A stretch of DNA of 64,000 nucleotides from Collinsella tanakaei YIT 12063 (GCF_000225705.1 NZ_JH126471.1:97426-161425); one strand, 5' to 3'; shown: positions 44,591 to 53,862, counted from the stretch's first letter. Program-made: numbers and translations. Notes: generated from the sequence alone by a model not told the origin.

Positions 44591-44622
44591 TACCTGATTA
44601 TGCATGTGCTTCTAATCAGGTA
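44591..44622. promoter_or_regulatory. Inverted repeat TACCTGATTA-N12-TAATCAGGTA upstream of cydAB
   Basis: Two perfect 10-base arms with a 12-base spacer lie about 80 bases before cydA. The repeat can serve as an operator for a redox regulator or as an RNA hairpin; it does not match the Rex or FNR consensus exactly. Confidence 0.55.
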
Positions 44623-44703
44623 TCATTACACGCTGTGCATCGTACGGGAAGCGGCTGTCCAGATGGCAGAATCCACGTGGTCCCGTCGGAATAAAGGGAG
44701 GGG

Positions 44704-46110
44704 ATGTACGTGGACGCAGCTAGCTTGGCGAGAATGCAATTCGCATTTACCGCGCTGTATCACTACCTGTTCGTTCCGTTGTCCATTGGTCTCGGACTCA
44801 TCGTGGCCATCATGACTACCAAGGCGTACAAAAGCCATGATGCCCATGACGAGGCCCGGGCGCAGTTTTGGACCAGGCTGTTCACCATGACGTTTGCCGT
44901 GGGCGTCGCAACCGGCATCACCATGGAGTTCTCGTTTGGCACCAACTGGGCGGGCTACTCGCGTTTTGTGGGCGACATCTTTGGCGCGCCGCTTGCAGCC
45001 GAAGCCCTGTTCGCCTTCTTCCTCGAGTCGGTCTTTTTGGGCGTGCTGCTGTTTGGCCGCTCGCGCGTGTCGCGTCGCTTCTACATGGTCAGCTCCTGGC
45101 TGGTGTGGTTTGGCTCCATGCTCAGCTCGCTGTGGATCATCATCGCCAACTCCTGGATGCAGACGCCCGCGGGCTACAAGGTGGTCGATTCCTACAACGG
45201 CAGCAAAGCAGTGCTCACCGACTTCTTTGCCGCCGCGCTCAACCACACCACCCTGCAGCGCTTCTTCCATACCGTCATCGCCCTGCTGATCCTGGGCGCC
45301 TTTGTGTGCATCGCCGTGGGAGCCTTCTACCTGTGGAAAAAGCGCGATCAGCGCTCCGCCCACATCTTTATCCGCGTGGGCACCATCGTGGGCGTGGTGA
45401 CCGCCCTGCTCATGCTGCCCGCCGCCCACGCCCAGGCGCTCGCCGTCGCGCGCACGCAGCCCAGCAAGCTCGCCGCCATGGAGGGCCAGTATGAGGAGGG
45501 CCCCGTTGCCCTGTCCCTCTTTGGTTGGGTGGACGAGGAGAAGCAGGAGACCTACGCGCTCTCCATTCCCGGCGGCACCTCCTTCTTGGCGGACCAGAGC
45601 TTCGAGACCGAGTACCCCGGCCTCAACGACTTCGCCGAGGACGAGCGTCCCGAGTTTGTAAACGCCATCTTCCAGTCTTACCACGCCATGGTCGCGCTGT
45701 TCGGCGTTATCTGCATCACGCTGATCCTGTCGTTCCTCATCGTCCGCGGCAAGCTGGCCGGCAAGCGCTGGCCGCTGGTCATCCTCATGCTGGCGTGGCT
45801 CGCCCCGTACCTGGCCATCGAGTTTGGCTGGATCACCGCAGAGCTCGGTCGTCAGCCGTGGATTGTCTTTGGCGAGCTCAAGACGGTCGACGCGGCATCG
45901 GCATCCGTCGACTCCACGCAGCTCATGATTACCATGGGCCTGTTTGTTGTTGTCTACCTGGTTGTGTTCGCAGGCTGGGTGCGCATGGTCGCCAAGACCA
46001 TCAAGGCCGGCCCGGATGCGTTCTTGGCTACCAACGGGGACGAGGATTCCTCGTCCGCATCGCTGTCCTTTGCCGCCGATACGGCTACTGCAGAAGGGGA
46101 GGTGGAGTAG
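44704..46110 (+). CDS. cydA: Cytochrome bd oxidase subunit I
   Basis: CydA carries the hemes of the bd quinol oxidase, which reduces O2 to water at low oxygen. The 468-residue protein begins MYVDAASLARMQFAFTALYHYLFVPLSIGL, with a heme-ligand His in ALYHYLF. The GWITAELGRQPW motif near residue 375 is the second hallmark. The Q-loop region is short, as in Gram-positive bd oxidases. AAAGGGAGGGG precedes the ATG. cydB follows without a gap. No cydC/cydD assembly ABC genes are nearby. Confidence 0.95.
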   Translation: MYVDAASLARMQFAFTALYHYLFVPLSIGLGLIVAIMTTKAYKSHDAHDEARAQFWTRLFTMTFAVGVATGITMEFSFGTNWAGYSRFVGDIFGAPLAAEALFAFFLESVFLGVLLFGRSRVSRRFYMVSSWLVWFGSMLSSLWIIIANSWMQTPAGYKVVDSYNGSKAVLTDFFAAALNHTTLQRFFHTVIALLILGAFVCIAVGAFYLWKKRDQRSAHIFIRVGTIVGVVTALLMLPAAHAQALAVARTQPSKLAAMEGQYEEGPVALSLFGWVDEEKQETYALSIPGGTSFLADQSFETEYPGLNDFAEDERPEFVNAIFQSYHAMVALFGVICITLILSFLIVRGKLAGKRWPLVILMLAWLAPYLAIEFGWITAELGRQPWIVFGELKTVDAASASVDSTQLMITMGLFVVVYLVVFAGWVRMVAKTIKAGPDAFLATNGDEDSSSASLSFAADTATAEGEVE

Positions 46111-47139
46111 ATGACCGCTTTGGGAATCCTGTGGTTTGTCCTTATCGCCGTGCTGATCTGCGGCTACTTTGTTCTGGACGGCTTTGACTTGGGAGCCGGC
46201 GTGCTCTATCCGTTCTTGGCCCGCGATGAGCGCGACCGCGCCGTGGTCCGCCGCGCCATCGGCCCGGTGTGGGATGGTAACGAGGTCTGGCTGCTCACCG
46301 CGGGCGGCGCGCTGTTCGCCGCGTTCGCCCCAGCCTACGCCACCAGCTTCTCCGGTTTTTATCTGGCTATCATGTTGGTTCTCTTTGGCCTCATCGTCCG
46401 CGCCACCGCGCTTGAGTTCCGCGCGCATGACCCGGCTTGGGCCAAGCTGTGGGACGCGCTGTTCTTTGTCGCCAGCCTTTTGCCCGCGTTGCTGTTTGGC
46501 GTCGCGGTGGGCAACGTTGTCCAGGGTCTGCCCCTGAACGCAGCCGGCGACTACACTGGCACCTTCTTTGACCTGCTGAGCCCGTTCGCCCTTTCCTGCG
46601 GCGTGTTGGGCCTGGTGCACATGCTGGTGCAGGGGAGCTCCTGGATCGCCCTGAAGGCGCCCCAGGGCAGCGACCTCAAGGCCCGCGCCACCGTCCTTCG
46701 CGGACGCCTGGCGATCGCCGACCTGGTTGTCTTTGCGCTGGTTGGCCTGCAGTTCATGATGGTGGTTGCGCCCAATAGCGCCGCCGGCATCACCGCCAAC
46801 ACGGTGTCCTCTGTGTTCGCCCTGGTCTTTGTGGCCTCGCTGGCGGCCGTTGTCGCCTGCAAGGGTACCTGCCGCAAGGCAGACGTCGCCCGCCACGTGC
46901 TGGTGAGCCTGGGCTGCGTGGGTCTGGTGGGCATGTTTGCCGCCTCTCTGTTCCCCAACCTTATCCCTGCGACCGCGCCGGCGTTCTCCATCACCATCGC
47001 CAACGCCGCCTCGAGCGACCTTACGCTGATCGCCATGACCGTCATCGCCTGCATTGGCGTTCCGCTGGTGCTGGTGTATCACGTGATCTCTTACCGCATC
47101 TTTAGCGGTAGCCTGGATGATTCCGACCTTACCTACTAG
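46111..47139 (+). CDS. cydB: Cytochrome bd oxidase subunit II
   Basis: CydB (342 residues, eight or so helices) begins MTALGILWFVLIAVLICGYFVLDGFDLGAGVL, the highly conserved N-terminal helix with GFDLG, followed by GPVWDGNEVWLLTAGGALFAAFAPAYA, the family signature. It has no spacing after cydA, so the two subunits are translated together. A terminator lies 70 bases on. Confidence 0.95.
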   Translation: MTALGILWFVLIAVLICGYFVLDGFDLGAGVLYPFLARDERDRAVVRRAIGPVWDGNEVWLLTAGGALFAAFAPAYATSFSGFYLAIMLVLFGLIVRATALEFRAHDPAWAKLWDALFFVASLLPALLFGVAVGNVVQGLPLNAAGDYTGTFFDLLSPFALSCGVLGLVHMLVQGSSWIALKAPQGSDLKARATVLRGRLAIADLVVFALVGLQFMMVVAPNSAAGITANTVSSVFALVFVASLAAVVACKGTCRKADVARHVLVSLGCVGLVGMFAASLFPNLIPATAPAFSITIANAASSDLTLIAMTVIACIGVPLVLVYHVISYRIFSGSLDDSDLTY

Positions 47140-47207
47140 GAAGGGATGGCGCGCCTCTTTGGCGCCCCCATAGTCTTTCCGGCTTTCACGCGGATAAGAT
47201 TGTTTTT

Positions 47208-47245
47208 GAAAGCGCCTTGTCAGGATGACGGGGCGCTTTCTTATT
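47208..47245 (+). terminator. Terminator of cydAB
   Basis: GAAAGCGCC (47208-47216) pairs with GGCGCTTTC (47232-47240), followed by TTATT. Confidence 0.75.
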
Positions 47246-47332
47246 GATAGGGGATAGGTGCGGTGAGCTGCGATGATGACTGCCGGGTTGTGAAGAGCAT
47301 CCACATGAATAAAAATCTTTTCAAATTGGGTA

Positions 47333-47361
47333 TTGCACGCGCCGCGATTCCGTTGCATAAT
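47333..47361 (+). promoter_or_regulatory. Promoter of the tRNA-His/Lys cluster
   Basis: TTGCAC (47333-47338) and CATAAT (47356-47361) are spaced by 17 bases, 30 bases before tRNA-His. Confidence 0.6.
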
Positions 47362-47390
47362 AGCCTAGCGCTTCGCGCGAGTGAAGACAT

Positions 47391-47468
47391 GGTGGGTGTA
47401 GCTCAGTTGGCTAGAGCGACGGGTTGTGGTCCCGTAGGTCGAGGGTTCGAGTCCCTTTACCCACCCCA
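47391..47468 (+). tRNA. tRNA-His (anticodon GTG)
   Basis: The acceptor GTGGGTG pairs with TACCCAC, with an extra G at position -1 as usual for tRNA-His; the anticodon loop contains TTGTGGT (GTG). The T-arm is GAGGGTTCGAGTCCC and CCA is encoded. Confidence 0.93.
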
Positions 47469-47491
47469 CGCTTCACCTTGAAGACATAGTT

Positions 47492-47568
47492 GGACCGTTA
47501 GCTCAGCTGGCTAGAGCAGGGGACTCTTAATCCCAAGGTCCAGGGTTCGAATCCCTGACGGTCCACCA
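47492..47568 (+). tRNA. tRNA-Lys (anticodon CTT), copy 1
   Basis: Acceptor GGACCGT/ACGGTCC, anticodon loop CTCTTAA (CTT), T-arm CAGGGTTCGAATCCCTG, encoded CCA. Confidence 0.95.
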
Positions 47569-47596
47569 TCCTCTTCACGCGTTGCCTAACATAGTT

Positions 47597-47673
47597 GGAC
47601 CGTTAGCTCAGCTGGCTAGAGCAGGGGACTCTTAATCCCAAGGTCCAGGGTTCGAATCCCTGACGGTCCACCA
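47597..47673 (+). tRNA. tRNA-Lys (anticodon CTT), copy 2
   Basis: Identical over all 77 bases to the copy at 47492, and both are preceded by ACATAGTT, so the unit arose by a recent tandem duplication. Confidence 0.95.
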
Positions 47674-47684
47674 TCTGATTTCTC

Positions 47685-47708
47685 AACTCTCGCAATGGGA
47701 GTTTTTTA
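47685..47708 (+). terminator. Terminator of the tRNA cluster
   Basis: AACTCTC (47685-47691) pairs with GGGAGTT (47697-47703) and is followed by TTTTT. Confidence 0.8.
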
Positions 47709-47740
47709 TTATAGATTTACTTATGATCCAATTTACGCCA

Positions 47741-47860
47741 GGGATTGCCGATATACATTCGGATCCTCCGCTAACTGCGATTTCCACCCGTTGTATCCAG
47801 ACAAAAACGAGGGCGGAAAACCGACCCGCTTCGGGATGGTCAATGAGTGCCACGAGGTGG
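47741..47860 (+). repeat. Degenerate dispersed repeat, copy 2 (next to tRNA-Lys)
   Basis: Resembles 17433-17545. The core GGTCAATGAGTGCCACGAGG (47838-47857) recurs, with one base changed, inverted at 48087-48106. One frame reads KNEGGKPTRFGMVNECHEVG. Confidence 0.6.
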
Positions 47861-48293
47861 GTAAGCTGGGCCATGAAGTGGGCTGTGTGGAGGGGCGTTG
47901 AGGCGCAAGACAGCCCCAAGCGAGTCCTCAGGTGGCTTATAGCAACTGCACAGAGTGTTGTTGCGCCGTGTGAGATGGCTACAACTCGCTTAAATTCGAT
48001 ATATAACCTACGCATGTAATGAATAAGCGGCTACGTTTCGGTCTAAATATGCTCCCCGTAGAGCGTGTATAAAAATCCGATCCCCGCCTCGTGGCGCTCA
48101 TTGACCACACTGAAGGCGAGCGACTTGGTTTTAAGGCGGGGGGGTGGGGTGCAACGAGGCCGCTGAGGCCGCTCTGCGCCTTTAGATGCGTCTTGGGGCG
48201 GACGCCGAGCGGGGGCGCCCACCCACAATGGTGCCTTCTTCATAGCGCTTACGCCCTTTCATGGGCATAGGGATATCCTCTTGGCGTCCGGCG
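47861..48293. other. Intergenic region with an inverted third repeat copy
   Basis: No supported gene. A third, partial copy of the repeat lies on the minus strand at 48087-48140 (core at 48087-48106; translated VNERHEAG). Short ORFs across it lack a Shine-Dalgarno. The stretch probably consists of repeat debris between the tRNA cluster and the flavoprotein gene. Confidence 0.45.
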
Positions 48294-49940
48294 CTACCCA
48301 ATCGTCACGTTGAGCGTGTTGCGCCTACCCGTCAAGAACGCGCGCGACGGGTGGGCCAGCGCGGGATCCTCTTGCGGGTAGTCCGCTCGCGCGTGCGACC
48401 CGCGGCTTTCGCTGCGCTCCCGCATCGCTTCGACCATGGCGCGGGCCAGCAACAGCTGGTTGTTCAGGCGATGGTAGAGCATGGCGCTGCGGTTCGCCGA
48501 ATCGTTTGCCTGCGAGGGCTTCACGGCGATATCGCGAACGGTCTCCTCAAGCTCGACGATCTGTTCAAGCGCGGCATCAAGGCTGTCTTCCGTACGGCGA
48601 ATCATGCAATGCTCGCTCATTAGGCGGTGCAGCTCTCCGGTGATCTTGGTGGCGTTGTACATCTCGATCGCTCGCGTTTGCACGGGAACCTTCAACGGCG
48701 TTTCCGTGCCGCCCATACTTGCGTCAACGTCGCTCGAAGCGGAGGCGACGCGAGCGTATTTCGCCGCGGCCCTGCCTGCAGCCCTGCCAAAGACCACGCC
48801 GTTTGCGCTTGAGAGCCCGCCAATGCGGTCGGCGCCGTGCATGCCTCCCGTTGCCTCGCCGCATGCGTACAGGCCTTCCACGCCCGTTTCGCCGCGGCTA
48901 TTGATGCGAATGCCACCGTTGGAGGCGTGAGCGTATATGCCCAACCGCAGCGGAGTATCCGGTTTGACGCCAAACTCATCTTTAAGCCAGCTGCTAAAGG
49001 TTTGGACAAATTCGGGCACGCTGTCTTTGGGGTAGTTCATGGTGACGGGCCAGCCGTCCTCGCCGGCGGAGTCTATGGCAAAGTCAACGGCGCGCGACGC
49101 GAGCCTGCTGGTAAAGGGGCCGTAGCCAGAGCGCATCTCAAGCAGGTCGGCCGTTGAGTGGCGCGCGCGGTCTAACGACTCGTGAGGAACGGCGTAGCGA
49201 AACGTCTTCTCGTTGAAGATGACGCCGCGGGCGGGCGAGAGCAGTCCCGGCATCATCTGCATGAACTCGATATTTATAAACGTGCATCCGTGTTTTAGGG
49301 CGATGCCTTGGACGGACCCCAGCACGTCCCTTGACGTCAGCGTGCGGCCAAACAGCCCGCTGGTGCCGCCGGTCGCCAGGATCACGGCTCGCGCGCCCAC
49401 GGCGGCGAAGCGCTTGGTAGCGGTGTTGAGGAACAGCGCGCCCGCAAGCCGGTCGCCTCTATCCATAAGGTCAACAAGCTCATGGCGCTCGAGTAGATCG
49501 ATGCCAAAGCGATCGATCGCGCTTGTAAACGCGTCTTGCATAGATTGGCGGGTAAGGCCGCGCCATTGGCGGTGCTTATGGTCAAAGCAGGGGATAAAGG
49601 CCTTCTGGGACGCAGCGTCTGTGGACGAGGGCTCCATCAGCTCTACGCCCACCTCTTCTTGCAGCCACGCCAGCGCCGGGCGGATGCCATGGGCGAATGC
49701 ATCGACCAGCGAGGGTACGACCACGCCGCACCCTACGCGCTTGATGGTGTCTGCAAGGTCGGCGGCGTCTTCATCGTCCACGGGTGCGATAAGGCCCAGG
49801 CCCCAGGTTCCCGGATAGAAGCTCGAACCGGAGAACAGCTTGCCCGCGCTGGCAAGGGCCACCTGCGCGCCCGTCTGCGCCGCGCTCACGGCGGCGGAGA
49901 GCCCCGCGATGCCCGTTCCAATTACAAGTACGTCGTACAT
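48294..49940 (-). CDS. FAD-dependent oxidoreductase, fumarate reductase / L-aspartate oxidase family
   Basis: The 548-residue flavoprotein begins MYDVLVIGTGIAGLSAAVSAAQTGAQVAL (GxGxxG dinucleotide fold), has the family loop GGTSGLFGRT near 190, and ends with an FAD-binding RIGGLSSANGVVFGRAAGRAAAKYA near 370 (typical of Sdh/Frd/NadB flavoproteins) and a helical C-terminus. It lacks an obvious signal peptide or flavin-transferase motif. No nadA, nadC or frdB lies nearby, so a role in NAD synthesis or fumarate respiration cannot be chosen. Confidence 0.85.
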   Translation of the reverse strand: MYDVLVIGTGIAGLSAAVSAAQTGAQVALASAGKLFSGSSFYPGTWGLGLIAPVDDEDAADLADTIKRVGCGVVVPSLVDAFAHGIRPALAWLQEEVGVELMEPSSTDAASQKAFIPCFDHKHRQWRGLTRQSMQDAFTSAIDRFGIDLLERHELVDLMDRGDRLAGALFLNTATKRFAAVGARAVILATGGTSGLFGRTLTSRDVLGSVQGIALKHGCTFINIEFMQMMPGLLSPARGVIFNEKTFRYAVPHESLDRARHSTADLLEMRSGYGPFTSRLASRAVDFAIDSAGEDGWPVTMNYPKDSVPEFVQTFSSWLKDEFGVKPDTPLRLGIYAHASNGGIRINSRGETGVEGLYACGEATGGMHGADRIGGLSSANGVVFGRAAGRAAAKYARVASASSDVDASMGGTETPLKVPVQTRAIEMYNATKITGELHRLMSEHCMIRRTEDSLDAALEQIVELEETVRDIAVKPSQANDSANRSAMLYHRLNNQLLLARAMVEAMRERSESRGSHARADYPQEDPALAHPSRAFLTGRRNTLNVTIG

Positions 49941-50003
49941 AGCGCCCCGCTTGATATCGATAGGTTAATCCCGTCCAGTATAGGGGAGGGCGCATGGGCT
50001 CTA

Positions 50004-50013
50004 TAAACGTTTA
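50004..50013. promoter_or_regulatory. Palindrome TAAACGTTTA upstream of the flavoprotein gene
   Basis: A perfect 10-bp palindrome with an AACGTT core, as in LacI/GalR and catabolite-control operators, lies about 65 bases before the minus-strand flavoprotein start, close to a TATACT-like -10. Confidence 0.35.
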
Positions 50014-50071
50014 CGTAGACGGTGGCTGAGGACGGTGGGTGTTATTGCTCACGCGGCAGGGCGGGGCGAAG

Positions 50072-50530
50072 CTATTCTATTTTTCGAATGGGAACATAGA
50101 GGTGGCAACGGGTTGTCGCTGGGTCAATATACTCATGGACTGCGCCGGCAAGTGGAATGCCTTCAGCGCGCAAATGAGCAATCGCTTGATCGAATGCCCC
50201 TTCTTTATTGGCGACAACAAGGTACTCGAAGCTCGGTATAGTCCATTTGGTCCAACCGAGAGGAGCTTCGGCCTCGTCTTCGCATTCGATCCCAGCTAAG
50301 TAGAGACCTTCGCTAAAGTTGTCTTCCCATGGTAGATACGAATGGGTGTGGTCCGACATCGCTCCCCATATTCCAACCAAGCTGTCATCCTCGGCTCTTT
50401 TCGCCAGGTGTTTTATTTCTGCAAAGTGGCCGTTAGCTTCATTCCACAGGCGCTGAATGAAGCCCTCGCCATCCAAGGTCGAACCCTCTTTTCCAATAAC
50501 GCTGAAACTGCTCTTGATAAGACGAATCAT
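50072..50530 (-). CDS. GyrI-like / AraC effector-binding-domain protein
   Basis: The 152-residue protein begins MIRLIKSSFSVIGKEGST and contains the small-molecule-binding core of the Bacterial transcription-activator effector-binding (GyrI-like) fold: W.E......I......(V)GIWGAMSD near 60, GLYLAGIE near 85, and a C-terminal W.IP...YLVV segment near 105. Proteins of this size bind hydrophobic compounds or act as gyrase inhibitors; here no DNA-binding domain is attached. The start at 50530 is preceded by GGAG. Function unknown. Confidence 0.72.
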   Translation of the reverse strand: MIRLIKSSFSVIGKEGSTLDGEGFIQRLWNEANGHFAEIKHLAKRAEDDSLVGIWGAMSDHTHSYLPWEDNFSEGLYLAGIECEDEAEAPLGWTKWTIPSFEYLVVANKEGAFDQAIAHLRAEGIPLAGAVHEYIDPATTRCHLYVPIRKIE

Positions 50531-50605
50531 AGACGGTGCTCCAAGGATGGCGATTTGATTTGGGAAGGAAGGCCAACAATCTGCGGTCATTCCAAACGGA
50601 CGAGG

Positions 50606-51592
50606 TTAGAGTTCGGTTGCACAGACGCCCTTGTCCATGGAAACGATGTTGGCAACGCCCTGCTCGATCATGCTATCGACATCAACATCGGTGTAGAAAG
50701 CGATGTGATTGGTGAGCAGCACGTTTGGGAACTGGCGAAGGTAGGCCATCTTGCGATTTACCAGGATGTCGTTCATGCGGTTCTCATGGTAAATGCCGGC
50801 TTCGTCCTCGAATACGTCCATGGCGAGCGCGCCGATCTTCTCGCGCTCGATACCGTCGATCAACGCATCGGTATCCATAAGTTCTCCGCGGCTCACATTG
50901 ATGAGCACGACGCCGTCACGCATTTTCGAGATCGCTTCCGCATCGATGATGTTGCGCGTGCTGTCCATAAGCGGCATGTGCACGGTGATAAGGTCACTTT
51001 GCTCAATGAGGGTGTTGACGTCCGCGTATGATATTCCACGCGAAATGAGGTCGGCATTGGGGAAGGGGTCATAAGCGAGGATCTTGCACCCAAATCCTGA
51101 GAGGTTGTCGATTACGGCGCGGCCTATGCGCCCAGTGCCCATCACGCCCACGGTAAGGGTTCGCAGCTCGCGGCCGAGCAGGCCCTCAAGCGAGTAGTCG
51201 TTTACGTGTTGGCGCCAAAGGGCGGGCTTGCATTTGCGCAGCGACATGAGCATGAGCATGACGGCGAACTCTGCCACGCCGTAGGGCGGGTAGGTGGTGT
51301 TGCATACATGGATGCCCATTCGATGGGCGGCATCGATATCGATGTGGTTGTAGCCGATGCAACGCGAGGAAAGCAGCTTTACCCCCAGCTCGCCCATGCG
51401 CGTGATAAGCTCGGCGGGCAAGATGGACTTGTTGTTGATGACGACGGCCTCGTAGCCGGCGACGCTCTCGATGTTGTCTTCCGAGAGAATGTCGGGAATG
51501 GCATCGATGGTATAGCTTTCGGGCAGAGCGGCGACTGCGCGCTCGTAGGCTTGCCTCTCATCGCCTCGCAGCTCGAACAATTTAATCTTCAA
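50606..51592 (-). CDS. D-lactate dehydrogenase / D-2-hydroxyacid dehydrogenase
   Basis: The 328-residue protein belongs to the D-isomer-specific 2-hydroxyacid dehydrogenases. Motifs: NAD-binding VGVMGTGRIGRAV near residue 148, the Arg/Glu active-site segments SRGELMD near 235 and the catalytic His in LLTNHIAFYT near 296. It most resembles fermentative LdhD, reducing pyruvate to D-lactate. The start is TTG 51592, with AAAGGA seven bases upstream; longer readings to 51727 have no support. It is divergent from the PRD regulator gene. Confidence 0.87.
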   Translation of the reverse strand: MKIKLFELRGDERQAYERAVAALPESYTIDAIPDILSEDNIESVAGYEAVVINNKSILPAELITRMGELGVKLLSSRCIGYNHIDIDAAHRMGIHVCNTTYPPYGVAEFAVMLMLMSLRKCKPALWRQHVNDYSLEGLLGRELRTLTVGVMGTGRIGRAVIDNLSGFGCKILAYDPFPNADLISRGISYADVNTLIEQSDLITVHMPLMDSTRNIIDAEAISKMRDGVVLINVSRGELMDTDALIDGIEREKIGALAMDVFEDEAGIYHENRMNDILVNRKMAYLRQFPNVLLTNHIAFYTDVDVDSMIEQGVANIVSMDKGVCATEL

Positions 51593-51731
51593 GGCTGATT
51601 CCTTTCTATGGAGAGTGTTGCTGGGCGCATAGCGCGACGGTCTAGTGACGCGGTGACACCGATTTGTTACAAGCATGATGGTACGTCCGAACATCATCTT
51701 TCGTATGGGTATACTTGCGAAATCCAAACGC

Positions 51732-51760
51732 GAGTCTTTCCCCTATGTGGTGAAAGACTC
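51732..51760. promoter_or_regulatory. Inverted repeat GAGTCTTTC-N11-GAAAGACTC before the PRD regulator
   Basis: Perfect 9-base arms with an 11-base spacer lie 62 bases before the regulator start codon, behind a TATACT -10 (51710-51715 region). It may be an operator for the regulator itself or a hairpin in its leader. Confidence 0.45.
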
Positions 51761-51822
51761 GGCGTAGCTTGCTACATCTCACTGCTTTAGCATGAAATTC
51801 GTAACGGAGAAGGAGGTGCCCT

Positions 51823-53747
51823 TTGGCTGTTGATCGCAAACGGGGGATTGTTCGCATCTTGTCGGATCGGACATCCTGGGTCACCGCCTCCGCGCTTGCA
51901 CAGGAAATGGGGTGCTCGTCCAGAACTATCAAGACTGACATCATGCGCTTGAATTCTATGCATGAGGGATTGATCGAAAGCGGCCCAAAGGGCTATCGCC
52001 TTGCCGATTCTGCAGCATCTTCTCGTATCCTGTCTAATGTTAGCCCCGAGGTCCCTCAGACGGCTGAGGCGCGAAAGCGCTACATATTGTTTGAACTTCT
52101 CATGCGCCATCGTGAGCTCTCTTGCGCGGACCTGGCCGAATCCCTCTACATTTCGCTCGCGACGCTCGACAACGAGCTTGTTGCCATCAAGCGCGAGTTA
52201 CCGATTACGGTTTGTCGCTGCGGTCACGAGGCGGGTCTATCCATGTGGAAGGTAGTGCACGGGGCGAACGTAAAATGGTTGCTCAGTTGATCTTTGATGA
52301 GACAAAGGATTATTTCTCTCAATTTGAAATGATCAACGGGTATTTTCCTGGAATTGACTTGAGGACTCTTCGTGGCCAGATCGATGCGAGTTTAAAATCT
52401 CGCGGTTTCTATATCAACGATTACGCCCTCTCGAATCTGATCATCCATATCGCTATTTTTGTGGAGCGCACGCTCAATGGTTTCGATCCTGCCCCCTTGG
52501 CGGTCAAGCGTAGCCCGCATTCTGAAAGCAGCTCTGACGTTGCGCTTTCACGCGAACTGGAGCAGTCCGTTGAAGAGATATGCGCGGCAATCGAGAGCGA
52601 TTACGATGTTGTCGTTGCCGAGAGCGACCGCGAAGCAGTGTACGTGATGCTTTCCGTGAATCTGATTCATACTGGTGGAAATGTTTTGGATGACCCGGAG
52701 CATAAAAAGGCGTTTGAAGTTCTGGAGGTAATAGCGCGACGAGTGCGCGATGTGTTCTCGCTTGATTTTTCCGATCATGATTTCATGCTTCGTTTTTCTC
52801 TCCATTTGGCCAATTTGTTCTCTCGCGCGGCGCTGAACATGCAGCTGCGTAATCCTCAACTGGGAGATATTAAGAACGGGCAGCCGTTTATCTATGACGT
52901 GGCGGTGTTTGTGGCCGATGTCATTCGTAGCGAGACGGGGTTTGAGATTAACGAGGACGAGATTGCGTACATCGCACTGCATGTTGGGTGCCTGATTGAA
53001 GAGCAGCGCACAAGCGCGAACAAGCTCCATGCCTTACTCGTGTGCGCCCAGCACAACGTGAATGGTGCCGAACGTATCGAGGCGTTTTCTCGTGAGGTCG
53101 AGCGCTCCCTAGTTATCGATGCGGTCGCGTCATCGATTGAGGATGTTGATTCTCTTGATCGTTACGATCTCGTTGTGTCAACGTTTCCAATTTCGGGATA
53201 TACCTCCGTGCCGGTTGTCCAGATTTCTTCGTTCTTGGGCAGTCGTGATGCGCGTGCTATTGAAGAGCGCGCCGATGCTATTCGTCGAACACGCGAGCGC
53301 GAAGAGCTCAATCGCGATATGCGCACCTTCTTTCGTCAGGAGTTTTTCTCCATTGAGCCTGATGTTGCAAATTGGCGTGAGGCGATTGACTTGATGGGAG
53401 GCCGTCTGGTTGATGAGGGCTATGCGTTTGATGACTTTTGCGAGCGTTTGCTAGAGCGCGAAGAGATGTCTTCGAGCGCGTACTGTGATATTGCGCTACC
53501 GCATCCGGTGGATATGGATGCTAGGCGCACGGCGGTTTCGGTTGCTTTGTTCCCTCGGGGCTTATCGTGGCAGGGAAGAACCGTGCATGCGGTTCTCATG
53601 CTGGCCATCAAACGAGATGACCGCGCGTTTTTCTCCGAGCTGTTCAACCATATAGCCGTAGTTCTCACCATTCCTGGCGCCATGCGATCTATCTCTCGGG
53701 CGACCACTTACCAGCAGTTCTTGGACGCTATGCTTTCTTACCTGTAA
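51823..53747 (+). pseudogene. LicR/MtlR-type PRD regulator broken by a frameshift
   Basis: The intact protein would have about 640 residues: N-terminal HTH domains (MAVDRKRGIVRILSDRTSWVTASALAQEMGCSSRTIKTDI, then a second HTH), two PTS-regulation domains (PRD) with His in INDYALSNLIIHIAIFVERT and EDEIAYIALHVGC, an EIIB-like segment, and a C-terminal EIIA-like domain with the phosphorylatable His in DIALPHP. TTG 51823 has AAGGAGG upstream. The first frame ends at 52290 (...KRELPITVCRCG...WLLS); the second, open from 52122, is correct from about 52200 on (TDYGLSLRSRGGSIHVEG). A one-base indel near 52200 explains this. It probably activated the nearby PTS locus. Confidence 0.85.
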
Positions 53748-53823
53748 TCTCGCTTGCACCGCATGTCTTTAATAATGGCCTGCGGCGCATTGCGTTGATA
53801 TGAAGATTCAGCTTTTGTACTGT

Positions 53824-53862
53824 AAAAAAGAGCGACACCCGGGAGCGGACTCTCGGGCGCCG
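53824..53862 (-). terminator. Terminator of the patB/malY-like gene
   Basis: On the minus strand CCCGAGAG pairs with CTCCCGGG and the stem is followed by CTTTTTT, about 32 bases after the stop codon. Confidence 0.65.

Noticed and set aside
44626-47358. 910-codon open frame antisense to cydAB
   Set aside because: The product is a His/Gln/Gly-rich artefact without domains; it covers two clearly coding plus-strand genes.
47695-48243. Small ORFs after the tRNA-Lys genes
   Set aside because: They lie on repeat copies, lack Shine-Dalgarno sites and are better explained as repeat debris.
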